In this document: piece after piece, positions 43,002 to 43,663 of the stretch
Layout: every line of letters starts with the position of its first letter
Position numbering within the stretch: the first letter of the stretch is position 1
The notes under the pieces: model-generated
What the model saw: only the letters and a program-made list of their open reading frames with translations
The model's database searches: none
What the model was told of the DNA's origin: nothing
Translations under genes and position numbers: made by a program
DNA from: Nocardia cyriacigeorgica
GTDB lineage: Bacteria > Actinomycetota > Actinomycetes > Mycobacteriales > Mycobacteriaceae
Length of the DNA stretch: 43,663 bases
Assembly: GCF_010868145.1 (NCBI RefSeq)
Contig: NZ_JAAGUY010000036.1
Location: 1 to 43,663, forward strand
Direction of reading: 5' to 3'

Positions 43002-43072
43002 GTATCAAGCCCTTCATCTATGCGGTCTTGCGGGTCGCCCCCCTCAGGTTTGACCGTTGCCGATGCGGCCAT

Positions 43073-43108
43073 ACCTTACGGCACCGTAGGTGTGATGCGA
43101 AACGCATC
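43073..43108 (-). promoter_or_regulatory. desA1 promoter with overlapping palindrome
   Basis: On the minus strand, TTCGCA (43101-43096), 17 bp, TAAGGT (43078-43073) is a plausible promoter. The inverted repeat GATGCG-AAA-CGCATC (43094-43108, plus strand) overlays the -35, and TACGG-CA-CCGTA (43077-43088) touches the -10. DesA1 is under MadR repression in mycobacteria; whether this is that site is not known. Confidence 0.55.
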
Positions 43109-43446
43109 CAGCCGTGGATTTGTCGGGGTGATGGACGTCATACGCCGTCGTTGGCGCTCGGCAACTACTGGCGAGTGTATGACTTCGCCCGGCAGCGAGG
43201 GGACTATCGCCATGGCCCGAATCGGTGTTAGCAGAACTGGTGATCTTGTGGGGTGTCACTCACTCCATGCGTGAGCAGTTTGCTGAGGTTGCCCCACGTG
43301 GCTCCCCATGCACCTGCTGCGTTGCCCCACGCGCCGGCCTCGACCTGCGATCGCCGAGCCGAGCAGGGTGAGGAAACCCGTGCCGTGTGTACGGATTCAC
43401 CCCGTAAACGCCTCGGGCGCCCGATGGTGACCGGGCGCCCGCGCGG
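43109..43446. other. Gene-free stretch between desA1 promoter and tRNA-Lys
   Basis: I see no convincing gene. One minus-strand open frame across 43228-43455 is GC-poor at third positions in part and ends in a Trp-Gly-rich stretch (GAWGNAAGAWGATWGN), coded by two near-identical GTTGCCCCACG copies at 43289 and 43321. It could be a relic of a gene. Confidence 0.5.
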
Positions 43447-43519
43447 TGCCCCCACCAGGGCTCGAACCTGGGACCTGCGGATTAAAAGTCCGTAGCTCTA
43501 CCAACTGAGCTATAGGGGC
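43447..43519 (-). tRNA. tRNA-Lys (anticodon TTT)
   Basis: 73 nt. The acceptor stem GCCCCTA (43519-43513) pairs with TGGGGGC apart from one G-U pair; the D arm is AGCTCAGTTGGTAGAGC, the anticodon loop CTTTTAA gives TTT, and the T arm is CCAGG-TTCGAGC-CCTGG. The discriminator is A at 43447; the gene is followed by CC but not a full CCA. It lies upstream of desA1 as in mycobacteria. Confidence 0.95.
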
Positions 43520-43663
43520 GCGGTTGGCAAGTGTAATGGCCTGGCGCGGTTTCTCGTAACCGGGGCGGGTGGTGAGTCGGCGCGGGGTGGCCGGGGTGGT
43601 CACGTGACGCGGCGTGGGTCGGGTCCGGCGGTGCGGGCGGTGGTGGGTGTCAGGGGTGTTGTC
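43520..43663. other. Window-edge sequence upstream of tRNA-Lys
   Basis: No gene can be supported in these 144 bases. A short minus-strand frame from about 43603 runs into the tRNA and is an artefact of it. The promoter of the tRNA must lie here, but no clear hexamers are seen. Confidence 0.5.

Noticed and set aside
43397..43603. Minus-strand 68-codon frame containing RAPIAQLVELRTFNPQVPG
   Set aside because: It is the translation of tRNA-Lys and flank, a well-known type of false gene.

Overview
The window is high-GC (roughly 65-70%), gene-dense chromosomal DNA from a mycolic-acid-producing actinomycete, most likely Nocardia or a close relative. Supporting markers are mycothiol synthase (MshD), a DesA1-type acyl-ACP desaturase, GlnR, LmeA, an LCP cell-wall ligase, frequent GTG starts and leaderless or overlapping starts. 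From recalled gene order, many genes run parallel to the Mycobacterium tuberculosis segment Rv0787A-Rv0824c: purS, purQ, purL, SCP-like protein, purF, purM, DUF3073, ygfZ, pabC, nitrobindin-like, sseC, cysA2, thioredoxin, lmeA, glnR, mshD, pstB/phoT, phoU, LCP, dusB, desA1, tRNA-Lys. Lineage-specific blocks sit between them.

Layout. (1) 1-14.4 kb: purine biosynthesis (purS-purQ, purL, purF, purM), interrupted by an MBL hydrolase (partial), an M18 aminopeptidase, a GT87 glycosyltransferase, a YiaA-like protein, an integral-membrane hydrolase coupled to a CPBP protease, an SCP-like protein and a YhgE/Pip-like membrane protein. (2) 14.4-18 kb: DUF3073 and a minus-strand set ygfZ-MOSC-asparaginase. 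(3) 18-25.8 kb: pabC, then cydA-cydB-cydD-cydC (cytochrome bd and its assembly exporter) behind a good promoter flanked by two palindromes. (4) 25.8-30.2 kb: an orphan 12-codon ORF with an exceptional Shine-Dalgarno sequence, then minus-strand nitrobindin-like, a 31-residue membrane peptide, and a sulfur operon (DUF4395-cysA2-sseC) preceded by a leaderless polycysteine leader peptide with attenuator-like hairpins, with thioredoxin and lmeA upstream. (5) 30.3-37.2 kb: glnR, mshD, pstSCAB behind a PHO box, and convergent phoU sharing a terminator. (6) 37.2-43.6 kb: a large LCP protein, dusB, a Mce-associated-like membrane protein, desA1 and tRNA-Lys(TTT).

The genes are mostly housekeeping. The most interesting signals are regulatory: the cysteine attenuator at 28.7-28.9 kb, the mini-ORF at 25.8 kb, the palindromes at the cyd promoter, the 21-bp repeats before purL, a perfect 13-bp inverted repeat after purM, and the structurally odd cydD-cydC pair with an unexplained 405-bp spacer. 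I see no insertion sequence, prophage, CRISPR array or origin. Functions are assigned by reading motifs and recalled family knowledge; no database search was run.
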